Shown here: in pieces, positions 54,877-62,728 of the stretch
Position numbering within the stretch: position 1 is the first letter of the stretch
Layout: each line of letters starts with the position of its first letter
Source of the DNA: Cellulomonas fengjieae
GTDB taxonomy: Bacteria; Actinomycetota; Actinomycetes; Actinomycetales; Cellulomonadaceae
Length of the DNA stretch: 64,000 bases
Reading direction: 5' to 3'
Assembly (NCBI RefSeq): GCF_018388465.1
Contig: NZ_CP074404.1
Coordinates: 3,038,001 to 3,102,000 of the forward strand
Position numbers and translations under genes: made by a program
Notes under the pieces: generated by a model
Database searches by the model: none
What the model saw: the letters and a program-made list of their open reading frames with translations, nothing else
What the model was told of the DNA's origin: nothing

Positions 54877-55497
54877 ATGAGCGACCGCTCGATCGTCGTC
54901 GTCTCGGCGGGGCTGTCCCAGCCCTCGTCGACGCGCCTGCTGGCCGACCGCCTGGCCGACGCCACGGTCACCGAGCTCACCGCGCGGGGCATCACCGCCC
55001 ACGTCGAGCACGTGGAGCTGAGGGACGTCGCCCACGAGGTGGTCAACATGACGCTCTCGGGCTTCCCGTCGGGTGCCCTCAAGGAGGTGCTCGAGAAGGT
55101 CACGGCCGCGGACGGCGTCATCGCGGTCACGCCGATCTTCTCGGCCTCCTACTCCGGGCTGTTCAAGTCGTTCGTCGACATCCTCGACAAGGACGCGCTC
55201 GTCGGCCGGCCCGTGCTCGTCGGTGCGACCGGAGGCACCGGCCGGCACTCGCTCGCGCTCGAGTACGCGCTGCGCCCCCTGTTCGCCTACCTGCGGGCCG
55301 ACGTCGCCGGGACGGCCGTGTTCGCGGCCACCGACGACTGGGCCGACGGCGGCGGTGACGACGTCAACCCGCTGCCCGACCGCATCCGCCGCGCGGGCCG
55401 CGAGCTCGCCGAGATGGTGGCCGACCGCGAGCCGTCGGCCCCCGTGGGTCTCTACGACGCGGTCCCCTCGTTCGAGCAGCTGCTCGGCGGGGCCTGA
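54877..55497 (+). CDS. NAD(P)H-dependent FMN reductase, CE1759 family
   Basis: A 206-residue flavodoxin-like reductase: SIVVVSAGLSQPSSTRLLADRL, VTPIFSASYSGLFKSFVDILDKDALVGRPVLVGATGGTGRHSLALEYALRPLF. These blocks are characteristic for the CE1759 subgroup that supplies reduced FMN to the CE1758 monooxygenase. ATG at 54877 has GGGGAAGGGACC before it; an ATG at 54850 overlapping the upstream stop is possible. Followed by a strong terminator. Confidence 0.9.
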   Translation: MSDRSIVVVSAGLSQPSSTRLLADRLADATVTELTARGITAHVEHVELRDVAHEVVNMTLSGFPSGALKEVLEKVTAADGVIAVTPIFSASYSGLFKSFVDILDKDALVGRPVLVGATGGTGRHSLALEYALRPLFAYLRADVAGTAVFAATDDWADGGGDDVNPLPDRIRRAGRELAEMVADREPSAPVGLYDAVPSFEQLLGGA

Positions 55498-55513
55498 CCG
55501 CAGCCGGTTACAC

Positions 55514-55543
55514 AGCGGCCCGACGCGCGTGCGTCGGGCCGCT
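55514..55543. terminator. Bidirectional terminator after the LLM-FMN reductase operon
   Basis: AGCGGCCCGACGC (55514-55526) and GCGTCGGGCCGCT (55531-55543) are exact complements: 13-base-pair stem, four-base GCGT loop, followed by TTCGTCGTCC. Lies between convergent genes. Confidence 0.8.
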
Positions 55544-55597
55544 TCGTCGTCCCCGCGCGACGGGCCGGTCATGCCCCGCCGCGCGCAGGCAGCCGCG

Positions 55598-55873
55598 TTA
55601 CTGCGGGGTGAGCGTGAAGGCGGTGCCGGTCACACCCGGCTCCACGTCCAGGCGCTGGTCGGCGAGGGTCAGGGACGCCTCGGGGTCGACGTAGACGCGG
55701 GCGGACTCGTCGCCCACCACGTCATCGCCGGGCAGCGGCTCCGCGACCAGGGCGAGCTCGAAGCCACCGGCCTCCTGCTGTGCGATCCGCAGACCACCGG
55801 TCTCGTCGGGCAGACCAGCGGACGTGGTGAGCGTCTGGACGGCGGTGCGGGCGCTGTCGGTCAGGGTGAGCAC
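55598..55873 (-). CDS. HesB/IscA-like protein lacking cysteines
   Basis: A 91-residue protein with the HesB/A-type iron-sulfur biogenesis fold pattern: LTLTDSARTAVQTLTTSAGLPDETGGLRIAQQEAGGFELALVAEPLPGDD and RVYVDPEASLTLADQRLDVE. True IscA/ErpA proteins bind Fe-S with three cysteines; here there is none, including the C-terminal CxC. So cluster binding is not possible, and the role is unknown. GTG at 55873 follows AAGGAGAGCCTC. Similar cysteine-free forms are known in actinobacteria. Confidence 0.8.
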   Translation of the reverse strand: MLTLTDSARTAVQTLTTSAGLPDETGGLRIAQQEAGGFELALVAEPLPGDDVVGDESARVYVDPEASLTLADQRLDVEPGVTGTAFTLTPQ

Positions 55874-56082
55874 GAGGCTCTCCTTTCGTTGCCGGGGCGC
55901 CACCCTGTGCGGGCGGCTCGTCGGACGTCGTCCACCGTGTCCCGGTCCGCGCGCGGGCCGCAACTCGGGGTCCGCTGGGCGAGACCGTCGGCGCCACGGG
56001 CGGGTCGGGGATCATGCGGTCGCCGCGGTGCCTCTACGGTTCGCCCTCGCCCGCTCCGGAGGTCCGGGCTAGCGTCGGAGCC

Positions 56083-56475
56083 ATGCCGATCCCGATGTGG
56101 GTCACCCGGGTCAACCGGAAGGTGACCAACCCCGTGCTGGGGACGCTCTCGGACCGGCTCCCCCCGCTGGCGACGCTGCACCACGTGGGGCGTCGCACCG
56201 GCCGGCGGTTCAGCACGCCGGTCTTCGCGTTCGGCACGCCGCGCGGCGTGGTCATCGCGCTCACCTACGGGCCGCAGGTGCAGTGGCTGCGCAACCTCGA
56301 GGCGGGCGGCGAGGCGCGCCTGGTCCGACGCGGGCAGGTCCTCGCGGTCGGCGATCCGGTCCGGCTCCACGGCGAGGCCGGCGCCCGGCTGGTCCCGCGC
56401 GTCATCCGGGCGGGGCTCCGCTTCATGCGGGTCGACGACTTCGTCGAGCTCGCCGCCGTTCCCGTCCACGGCTAG
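56083..56475 (+). CDS. Nitroreductase family deazaflavin-dependent oxidoreductase-like protein
   Basis: A 130-residue protein of the Ddn/F420-binding split-barrel group: LHHVGRRTGRRFSTPVFAFGTPRGVVIALTYGPQVQWLRNLEAGGEARLVRRGQ. The HVGRRTG and WLRNL-AGG patterns are family marks for binding coenzyme F420. Substrate unknown. ATG at 56083; TAGCGT about 12 bases upstream could be a -10, so a nearly leaderless transcript is possible. The DUF1801 gene follows 15 bases downstream. Confidence 0.85.
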   Translation: MPIPMWVTRVNRKVTNPVLGTLSDRLPPLATLHHVGRRTGRRFSTPVFAFGTPRGVVIALTYGPQVQWLRNLEAGGEARLVRRGQVLAVGDPVRLHGEAGARLVPRVIRAGLRFMRVDDFVELAAVPVHG

Positions 56476-56490
56476 ACCCCCGGAGGAGAC

Positions 56491-56865
56491 ATGGTCCGCG
56501 AGGGCTATCCCGCGAGCACCGTCGAGGAGTACCTCGACGCCGTCCCGACCGCCCAGGGCGCCGCGCTGCGCACCGTGCGGGACAGGATCGTCGACGTCGT
56601 GCCCGATGCCGAGCAGGTGATCTCCTACCAGGTGCCCACCATCCGGTACCGCGGCCGGGGCCTGATCGCGCTGTCGGCCGCGACGTCGCACTGCAGCCTG
56701 CACCTCATGAGCCCACCCGTGGCGGTCGAGCTGGCCGACGTCCTGACCGAGGGCACGCTGTCGGGGGCCACGCTGCGGTTCGACGCCGACGCTCCGTTGA
56801 GCGCCGACACCGTGCGGCTGATCGCGCAGCTGCGCATGGCCGAGGTCGACGCGCAGCTCGGGTGA
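56491..56865 (+). CDS. DUF1801 / YdhG-like iron-chaperone fold protein
   Basis: A 124-residue protein: TVEEYLDAVPTAQGAALRTVRDRIVDVVPDAEQVISYQVPTIRYRGRGLIALSAATSHCSLH and a C-terminal TLRFDADAPLSADTVRLIAQLRMAE. This is the DUF1801 (frataxin-like YdhG) family, whose Bacillus member Fra handles iron. Function here is not known. A strong CCGGAGGAGAC precedes ATG at 56491. Confidence 0.87.
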   Translation: MVREGYPASTVEEYLDAVPTAQGAALRTVRDRIVDVVPDAEQVISYQVPTIRYRGRGLIALSAATSHCSLHLMSPPVAVELADVLTEGTLSGATLRFDADAPLSADTVRLIAQLRMAEVDAQLG

Positions 56866-56899
56866 GGTCCGGAGCCGAGACAGCCCTGGCCGCTCCCGC

Positions 56900-57628
56900 T
56901 CAGCGCCCCGACGCCGAGAAGTGCTGGTAGTCGATCGGCGACTCCCAGTCGCCGCCCCACAGCCAGCCGACCGAGGCGAACGCGCGGACCACCTCGTCGT
57001 CGGCGTGGATGACCCCGGGCAGGTCGGGGCGGCCGGCGAACTCGCGACCTCCCGGCGGCGCGACCGACGAGCCGCGGACGTACGGGTTCTCCACGGGGTT
57101 GAGGTCGATGGCCCGACCGTAGGCGTGCTCCGACCACTCGGAGCCGCCCGTGATGGCCCGGCAGTTGAACGCCGAGGTGTTGTCCGCCGCCATGGAGTCG
57201 TCGTCGCTCGCGTCGAAGTCGTCCACCAGCCGCATCGAGCGGACCGGGTACCCGGCGTCGAAGAGGGCGCGGAACACGGTGACCATGTCCTGCGCGGCGT
57301 CGGCGTGCACCACCAGCTCGCCCTGCCGGTCCAGCCCGTCGAAGCCACGGTGCGTGACCGACACGTAGCGCAGGTCCTCGAGCGGCACGGGGCAGCCCGG
57401 ACGCCACGACGGCTCCATGCGGGCGGCGAGCTCCGGGGTGATCTCGCTGATCGCCGACGTGAAGGCCGGCGCGCTCGCCACCACCGGGGCGTCCGCCGGC
57501 TCCGGCGCGACCTCGGCGGGCGCGCTCACCTGCACCGGGGTCGGCGACGGGCTCGACCGGGGGACGTCGGGCGCGGCACAGCCCGCGAGCACCAGCACCG
57601 CCACCCCGATGAGCCCGCCGCCTCGCAT
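56900..57628 (-). CDS. M15 family D-Ala-D-Ala carboxypeptidase-like lipoprotein
   Basis: A 242-residue lipoprotein: signal with lipobox VLAGCAAP, a Pro/Ser/Ala spacer to about residue 55, then an M15 peptidase domain with SEHAYGRAIDLNPVENPY (zinc His and Asp) and SPIDYQHFS (second His region with catalytic Asp/His). It probably cleaves peptidoglycan stem peptides at the outer face of the membrane. ATG at 57628; GTG codons slightly upstream are possible. The small zinc-ribbon gene ends 8 bases before its start, so they may be co-transcribed. Confidence 0.87.
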   Translation of the reverse strand: MRGGGLIGVAVLVLAGCAAPDVPRSSPSPTPVQVSAPAEVAPEPADAPVVASAPAFTSAISEITPELAARMEPSWRPGCPVPLEDLRYVSVTHRGFDGLDRQGELVVHADAAQDMVTVFRALFDAGYPVRSMRLVDDFDASDDDSMAADNTSAFNCRAITGGSEWSEHAYGRAIDLNPVENPYVRGSSVAPPGGREFAGRPDLPGVIHADDEVVRAFASVGWLWGGDWESPIDYQHFSASGR

Positions 57629-57636
57629 GCGCACCA

Positions 57637-57918
57637 CTACACCACTCCGCGGCGGTCGCCGACGATCCCCGACGAGACCGTCGTCCCCGCCCACAGTGCC
57701 GGGTCCGCGCACCCCTCGGCGCAGTGCATGCCACAGGCGGGGCAGACCCACAGCGTGTGGTGCCGGTCCACCGTGCAGCCGCAGGTGACGAACCGTTCCG
57801 ACGGCCGGCCCGGACCGTTCGTGGTCCACCGGTGCCCCGCGGGGCAGCCCGACGGCGGCACCCGCACCCAGCCGCGTGGCGTGCGCTGCCACTTCGACCA
57901 GTCGATGTCGCGGACCAT
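57637..57918 (-). CDS. Small cysteine-rich putative zinc-ribbon protein
   Basis: A 93-residue protein with eight cysteines and several His: PSGCPAGHRW, VTCGCTV, LWVCPACGMHCAEGCAD. The CPxGH-CxC-CPAC-HCxxGC arrangement suggests two zinc-binding sites. No family recognised. On the minus strand TACACT (57931-57926) lies 7 bases before the ATG, so the mRNA may be leaderless, and the same bases form part of a LexA-like box. This supports that the gene is real and possibly DNA-damage induced. Confidence 0.6.
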   Translation of the reverse strand: MVRDIDWSKWQRTPRGWVRVPPSGCPAGHRWTTNGPGRPSERFVTCGCTVDRHHTLWVCPACGMHCAEGCADPALWAGTTVSSGIVGDRRGVV

Positions 57919-57933
57919 CGAACAAGTGTACGA
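57918..57933. promoter_or_regulatory. LexA (SOS)-like box at the zinc-ribbon gene
   Basis: TCGAACAAGTGTACGA fits the actinobacterial SOS box TCGAAC-N4-GTTCGA with a single mismatch. It overlaps the predicted -10 and start of the minus-strand gene, an ideal repressor position. Confidence 0.6.
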
Positions 57934-57992
57934 ACTCCGGGACGGGTCGAGCGTCAGCCACCGTGGGGCTGCGGGCGAGTGTCAGACCCTGG

Positions 57993-58008
57993 TCGTACAT
58001 TTGTTCTA
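57993..58008. promoter_or_regulatory. LexA (SOS)-like box upstream of the DUF222/HNH gene
   Basis: TCGTACATTTGTTCTA fits TCGAAC-N4-GTTCGA with two mismatches. TTGTTC within it (58001-58006) may be the -35, with TGATGA (58023-58028) as -10, 16 bases apart. LexA boxes are known before several 13E12-family genes of M. tuberculosis. Confidence 0.5.
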
Positions 58009-58049
58009 GCGGATCAACGGGCTGATGACACGCGCGGGAGGTGAGGATC

Positions 58050-59612
58050 GTGACGGCGGTGCTCGAGCACGCACGTGTGGAGGCAGACGCCGGTCGCGCA
58101 TCCGGCTGGTCGCAGCCCGGCTGGCGGGACGAGCCGGAATGGATCTCGCCCCGTCCCCGTGCGACCGGCGCAGGCGCTTCGCGGGTGGCTGCGTCCGGTG
58201 TGGCTGCGTCCTGTGCGGATACGCCGGCGTCGGTCACGCAGCGGGTGGTGAACCTGCGGCACATCGACGCGTTCCCGATCCCGGAGGTCAGCGTCGCCGG
58301 GCTCGCCGGGATGCTGGAGTCCGTCCAGGTCGCGGACGTCTCGGACACGGCGCTGGTCAACACGGTCACGGCGTGGCAGCAGGTCATCGCGATGGCGCAG
58401 GCCGCCCAGGCGGTGGCCGTCCGCGAGATCGAGGCGCGCACCGTCGACGCCCTCGCCCGGGTGCCCGACGAGCTGGCGTGCGCACTGGCCTGCACCGGCA
58501 GGGCAGCACAGGACCTGTTCCTGCGCGCCTCGAACGTGGCACGGCACCCGGCGCTGGCCGACGCCTGGGCCGCGGGCGCCCTCGACGCGCGCAAGGTCGA
58601 CGTGATCCTCGCCGAGTCGCTGTCCGCCGAGCGCGACACCGCCGACCTGGTGATCGCCGACGCTGTGCAGCGTGCCGGGGAGCTCACCGCCCGCCAGCTG
58701 GCTCACCACGTGCGCGCCGCGGTGATCGGTGCCGACGCCGCGGCGGCCGAGCGTCGCCGGGTCAAGGAGCGCGCCGACCGGGGTGTCGAGCTGCGGCCGG
58801 CCGGCCACGCGATGGCCTGGTTCATGGCCTATCTGCCCGCCGAGGTCGCGACCGCCGCCTTCACGGCGGTGGACGCTCTCGCGGGGCACGCCGCCACGGA
58901 CGGCGACGACCGCAGCGTCGGCCAGCGGCGCGCGGACGCGTTCGCGGACGTGTTCACCGGGATCCTCGACCGGCAGGCGACGCCCGACGGGACACCGCTG
59001 CCCACCCGGCACGGGCAGCGTGTGGCCCTGCAGGTGACGGTCGCCGCGACCACGCTGGCCGGCCTGGACGACCAGCCGGGCCTGCTCGGCTCGTACGGTC
59101 CGATCCCCGCCCAGGTCGCACGCGAGCTGGCCCAGGACGCCACGTGGCGCCGCCTGCTGACCGACCCGATCGGTCGGGTCAGCTCGGTGGGGACCACCAC
59201 CTACCGTCCCGGTGCCGATCTGACCCGCACGGTCCAGGCCCGCGACGTGACCTGCACCTTCCCCGGCTGCCGCCAGCCGGCCACGCGGTGCGAGCTCGAC
59301 CACCGCATCCCCTACGACCACCACCGGTCGTGGGCCGGAGACGACAGCGAGAGCGGCGGCAACTCCACTCTGTCTGACGGCGTCCAGACCAGCGAAGCGA
59401 ACCTGCACGCCCTGTGCAAGCACCATCACCAGGCCAAGACCAAGGGGTGGTGGCGGGTCTCCTACGACCGCCGGACGGGCGTCTCCACCTGGACCGATCG
59501 CCACGGCCTGACCTATGCGCGCCATCCGGTCGTCCTGCTGGCGGCACCCTCCTCGGTCCGACACGCGCCCCCTCCGCCCCCGCCGAAGGACTGGGGCGAC
59601 CCACCGTTCTGA
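58050..59612 (+). CDS. DUF222 and HNH endonuclease domain protein (13E12 repeat family)
   Basis: A 520-residue protein. Residues about 75-360 are DUF222 (VNTVTAWQQVIAMAQAAQAVAVREIEAR, ARKVDVILAE, HAMAWFMAYLPAEVATAAFTAVDALAG). A C-terminal HNH nuclease domain follows: CTFPGCRQPATRCELDHRIPY and SEANLHALCKHHHQAKT, with zinc cysteines and the DH-N-H active-site residues intact. This is the family of mycobacterial REP13E12 genes. GTG at 58050 follows GGGAGGTGAGGATC. No direct repeats of a mobile element flank it. Cellular role unknown. Confidence 0.92.
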   Translation: MTAVLEHARVEADAGRASGWSQPGWRDEPEWISPRPRATGAGASRVAASGVAASCADTPASVTQRVVNLRHIDAFPIPEVSVAGLAGMLESVQVADVSDTALVNTVTAWQQVIAMAQAAQAVAVREIEARTVDALARVPDELACALACTGRAAQDLFLRASNVARHPALADAWAAGALDARKVDVILAESLSAERDTADLVIADAVQRAGELTARQLAHHVRAAVIGADAAAAERRRVKERADRGVELRPAGHAMAWFMAYLPAEVATAAFTAVDALAGHAATDGDDRSVGQRRADAFADVFTGILDRQATPDGTPLPTRHGQRVALQVTVAATTLAGLDDQPGLLGSYGPIPAQVARELAQDATWRRLLTDPIGRVSSVGTTTYRPGADLTRTVQARDVTCTFPGCRQPATRCELDHRIPYDHHRSWAGDDSESGGNSTLSDGVQTSEANLHALCKHHHQAKTKGWWRVSYDRRTGVSTWTDRHGLTYARHPVVLLAAPSSVRHAPPPPPPKDWGDPPF

Positions 59613-59685
59613 TCCGAGGGCACCGCCGCACCATCGCCCGACTCTGTCGCGCGCTCGCACCCGCCGACACAGGACCCTCGACTCG

Positions 59686-59798
59686 CTCCTGCCGGGCCGC
59701 GAGGCCACGTTCAGCGTCGGGTTCTCCGTCGCCAACCCGGCATCGTCATGGACGTCTCCGTCGGCTGGGTCCACGACAGCGTCATCTACACCTCCTGA
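59686..59798 (+). pseudogene. Frameshifted 3' fragment of a secreted beta-rich protein
   Basis: One frame reads GREATFSVGFSVANPA and then loses sense; the next frame from 59748 continues MDVSVGWVHDSVIYTS and stops at 59796-59798. Joined, they look like the last 35 residues of a small secreted beta-sandwich protein (DUF4352-like at best). A single shift near 59745 separates them. Confidence 0.35.
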
Positions 59799-59805
59799 CG
59801 CAGGT

Positions 59806-59837
59806 GCGCGCGGCCGGCCCTAGGGCCGGCTGCGCGC
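59806..59837. terminator. Strong palindrome, probable terminator
   Basis: GCGCGCGGCCGGCCC (59806-59820) and GGGCCGGCTGCGCGC (59823-59837) are complementary except for one G-T position, with CCTAGG at the centre. It follows the frameshifted fragment and may have been its terminator. Confidence 0.5.
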
Positions 59838-60006
59838 CACGGCGTGCGATGTCGGCAGGGTTCAGGTGGTGTGGCCTCGCTGCCCACGTCAAGGCCAACC
59901 CGGCACGGGACAAGCTGCGGCTCGCCCACCGCAGCCACGACGGTGGCCGATCTGGCCACGCTCTGTGGTCAATTTGGTCCCGCTCGCAGCGCCAGCACCA
60001 GGTGCC

Positions 60007-60298
60007 TCAGAAGTCGGACAGCGGACGGAACCTCTCTCGCGGACTTCCACTGAGCGACTGATATGCGAGCGGGTTGTGGAGCAGATCGTCGGGGACGAGT
60101 GTCTCGTCCGTGACCCATTCTTCTTCTGATGCGTTCCAGGTCGTGGCGCCGACGCGCAAACAGCGTGGACCACCACTGGACGACCTCCGGGAAGTCGTCA
60201 GCGACCGTAGGAACGTTGACGGCCAGAACCGTCCTGTCAGGGCGGTAGAGCACCCCACCGCGCCTGCGCGAGGAGAACAGATCCACAGCCACGGTCAT
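60007..60298 (-). pseudogene. Frameshifted small protein gene
   Basis: On the minus strand one frame starts MTVAVDLFSSRRRGGVLYRPD and continues VPTVADDFPEVVQWWSTLFARR; near 60145 sense passes to the next frame, ATTWNASEEEWVTDETLVPDDLLHN to SPRERFRPLSDF and a TGA at 60007-60009. Together this would be about 95 residues of a small acidic cytosolic protein. No family recognised. It could be an immunity-like or hypothetical protein broken by one base. Confidence 0.4.
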
Positions 60299-60299
60299 T

Positions 60300-60380
60300 T
60301 CACCCCGCTTGTGGCAGCGACGTAAGGAGCGAGGCCACGATCAGCCCGGCGGGGGCCATCACACGATTCGACCAGCGCAT
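60300..60380 (-). other. Short ORF with hydrophobic leader-like sequence
   Basis: GTGAGGGCGCC precedes ATG at 60380, which opens a 26-residue reading frame, MRWSNRVMAPAGLIVASL and so on, ending one base before the ATG of the frameshifted gene. It looks like a signal peptide or membrane leader. May be a remnant of a longer gene. Confidence 0.25.
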
Positions 60381-60589
60381 GGCGCCCTCACCCTGAAGAC
60401 ATCGTTGTGTCCGGCAACGTACCGATGCCTGCCAGGACCCGGTGACCGCCGACCGGGTGAAGGACCGGTGACGTGACCTCGCCAGGCATCGCGGCTGCTC
60501 CCAAGGGGCCGGCGCCCGTCTCCACGTAGTTGCCGGAAGGAGCCGTGCCGGATCGGTACGGCATCGAAGGACATCCACGAGGAGACCCC

Positions 60590-60780
60590 CTGCCCACTCA
60601 CGCACGACTGGCCAAGTGGTTGGTCGCCGCGCTGACCCTTGCCCTGAGCATCAGCCTCCTGGTCGTGCCCCCAGCGCACGCCGGCTGGACCGACGGCGGC
60701 CCAGGGGGCAGCGGCGTCAGCGGCGCGACACCGGCGGGCAGGGCTCCAACGGCGAGTCCCGCCTCGCGCAGGCGCGTCAG
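60590..60780 (+). pseudogene. Truncated secreted-protein start (signal peptide only)
   Basis: After GAGGAG (60579-60584) a frame opens with CTG and reads PTHARLAKWLVAALTLALSISLLVVPPAHAGW, a good signal peptide with an AHA cleavage site, then Gly/Ser/Pro-rich sequence with no clear domain. The normal start codon seems lost and the frame runs into the unrelated YjbR-like gene. Likely a truncated gene. Confidence 0.35.
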
Positions 60781-60866
60781 GTCGCCCCGGCAACAGGTTG
60801 CGGGTGCGAGCATCGCGTTCTCCTCACGCCCTGTCCGGTCCGTGGACGGTGCGCCACGATGGACGG

Positions 60867-61217
60867 ATGGACCTGCACGACGTGCGTCGGTCGGCGCTCG
60901 CACTGCCCGAGGTGGCGGAGCGCCAGAGCTGGGGCCAGCCCGCCTGGTTCCACCGGAACCTGGTCGCGCGGATGTGGGACGCGGACCGGTTGACCGTCCG
61001 GGTCGAGGACGACGGCGAGCGGCTGGCGCTCGTGGAGCAGGACCCGTCGCTCTACTCGAGCACCGACCACCACGCCGGCACGAACCTCGTGCTGATCGCG
61101 CTCGACGTCGTGGCCGCGGACGACCTGAGCTCGCACCTGGCGGAGTCGTGGTGGTGGGCCGCCCCACCGGTCCTGAGGCGGCGGTACCCGGACCTGGGAC
61201 CGCCGCCGGAGGCCTAG
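60867..61217 (+). CDS. MmcQ/YjbR family DNA-binding-like protein
   Basis: A 116-residue protein: MDLHDVRRSALALPEVAERQSWGQPAWFHRNLVARMWDADRLTVRV and SWWWAAPPVLRRRYPDLG. The pattern ALPEVxExxSWG-PxFxxxxKxFA is that of the YjbR (CyaY-like fold) family, with no known reaction. Here the middle part (KLFA) is changed to VARM. ATG at 60867. Alone between the decayed region and the GH13 gene. Confidence 0.8.
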   Translation: MDLHDVRRSALALPEVAERQSWGQPAWFHRNLVARMWDADRLTVRVEDDGERLALVEQDPSLYSSTDHHAGTNLVLIALDVVAADDLSSHLAESWWWAAPPVLRRRYPDLGPPPEA

Positions 61218-61268
61218 GTCCGCGGCGCCGGTGACGGGTCCAGCGGGTGACCGGCCTACTGTCGACCC

Positions 61269-62561
61269 ATGGGAACGACCGAGCCGGACTGGGTCCGGCA
61301 CGCGATCTGGTGGCACGTCTACCCGCTGGGCGCGGTCGGGGCAGTGCCGGACCACGGGCAACGACCCGGCCCCGACGAGCACCGCCTGCTCCGGCTGGTC
61401 CCCTGGCTCGACCACGTCGTGACGCTCGGTGCGTCCGGCATCGCGCTCGGACCGGTCTTCGCGTCCAGCACGCACGGCTACGACACCGTGGACCACCTGC
61501 GGGTCGACCCCCGGCTCGGCGACGAGGGCGACGTCGACACGCTCGTCGCCGAGGCGCACAAGCGCGGGCTCAAGGTCCTCCTGGACGGGGTGTTCAACCA
61601 CGTCGGCCGGGAGTCGGCGATCGCGCGGCGCTCCGTGGACGCGATCGAGGGGCGGTCCGACGACGAGGTCTGGCTCCTGCGCGACGCCGACGGCGGCTTC
61701 GTCGGCTTCGAGGGCCACGACGCCCTGGTCACCCTCGACCACAGCCTGCCGAGCGTCGTCGACTACGTGGTCCGGGTGATGAACCACTGGCTCGAGCGGG
61801 GCGCGGACGGCTGGCGCCTGGACGCCGCCTACGCGGTGCCGACGAGCTTCTGGGCACAGGTCCTGCCCCGCGTCCGGGCCGAGCACCCCGACGCCTGGTT
61901 CGTCGCCGAGGTCATCCACGGTGACTACGGCGCGTTCGTGGCGGAGTCGACGGCCGACTCGGTGACCCAGTACGAGCTGTGGAAGGCGATCTGGAGCTCG
62001 ATCAACGACGCCAACCTGTGGGAGCTCGCCTGGGCGCTCACCCGGCACGACGGGTTCCTCGAGTCCTTCGCTCCGCAGACCTTCGTCGGCAACCACGACA
62101 CCACCCGCATCGCCAGCATGATCACGGACCCCCGCCACCGGCCGCACGCGGTCGTGGTCCTGTGCACGGTGGGCGGCACCCCGACGGTCTACGCGGGCGA
62201 CGAGCTCGGGCTCACTGGCGTCAAGGAGGAGCGCGAGGGCGGCGACGACGCCGTCCGGCAGGAGCTCGCGGCCGGCGGACCCGACGACGCCGACAACCCG
62301 GTGCTGCGCCTGCACCGGGAGCTCATCGGCCTGCGGCGGCGACACCCGTGGCTGCACCGGGCGCGGACCACGCAGGTGGAGCTCACCAACACTGCCTTCG
62401 TGTACGAGGTGCGCGACGGCGACGACGCGCTCGTCGTGGCGCTCAACCTCGACGACGAACCCCTGTCGCTGCCAGCAGGTGACGTCCGGGCCTGCGACGA
62501 CGCCAGTCGCGCGACGCCCGGTGTGGTCGCACCCCATGGCTGGGCCGTCGTCGCACCGTGA
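61269..62561 (+). CDS. Alpha-amylase family (GH13) enzyme, cytoplasmic
   Basis: A 430-residue GH13 protein without signal peptide. Conserved regions: I, GLKVLLDGVFNHVG; II, GADGWRLDAAYAV with nucleophile Asp near 185; III, WFVAEVIHG with acid/base Glu near 214; IV, FVGNHDTTRI with Asp near 276. Domain B is short and the C-terminal domain is a small beta sheet (FVYEVRDGDDALVVALNLDD). It likely acts on short maltodextrins or a related alpha-glucoside inside the cell. ATG at 61269. Confidence 0.92.
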   Translation: MGTTEPDWVRHAIWWHVYPLGAVGAVPDHGQRPGPDEHRLLRLVPWLDHVVTLGASGIALGPVFASSTHGYDTVDHLRVDPRLGDEGDVDTLVAEAHKRGLKVLLDGVFNHVGRESAIARRSVDAIEGRSDDEVWLLRDADGGFVGFEGHDALVTLDHSLPSVVDYVVRVMNHWLERGADGWRLDAAYAVPTSFWAQVLPRVRAEHPDAWFVAEVIHGDYGAFVAESTADSVTQYELWKAIWSSINDANLWELAWALTRHDGFLESFAPQTFVGNHDTTRIASMITDPRHRPHAVVVLCTVGGTPTVYAGDELGLTGVKEEREGGDDAVRQELAAGGPDDADNPVLRLHRELIGLRRRHPWLHRARTTQVELTNTAFVYEVRDGDDALVVALNLDDEPLSLPAGDVRACDDASRATPGVVAPHGWAVVAP

Positions 62562-62728
62562 GGAGCGCCGGGTCCCACGCGGACAGGTGGTGACCTCGTC
62601 CCACACCGCGGCCCAGGTGCCGCGCGGCCCGTCGCAGGCCAGCACCTGACCGCCCCGACGTCGACGACCGTCTGGGGAGGGTGGCGAACCCGGTCGCAGT
62701 CGCAGGCAGGTCCGGGAACACTGGACCC

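Larger units (their letters stand above)
59613..60866. other. Decayed, gene-poor stretch
   Basis: About 1.25 kb without an intact gene of usual coding quality. GC content is locally lower (AT-rich runs around 59960-60300). It holds three fragments listed separately, a strong palindrome, and an inverted repeat CGATGCCTG (60423-60431) / CAGGCATCG (60483-60491). No transposase remnant was recognised. It looks like old insertions or losses between conserved genes. Confidence 0.6.

Noticed and set aside
60423..60491. Inverted repeat as ends of an insertion sequence
   Set aside because: Arms are 9 bases only, no transposase remnant or target duplication is visible.
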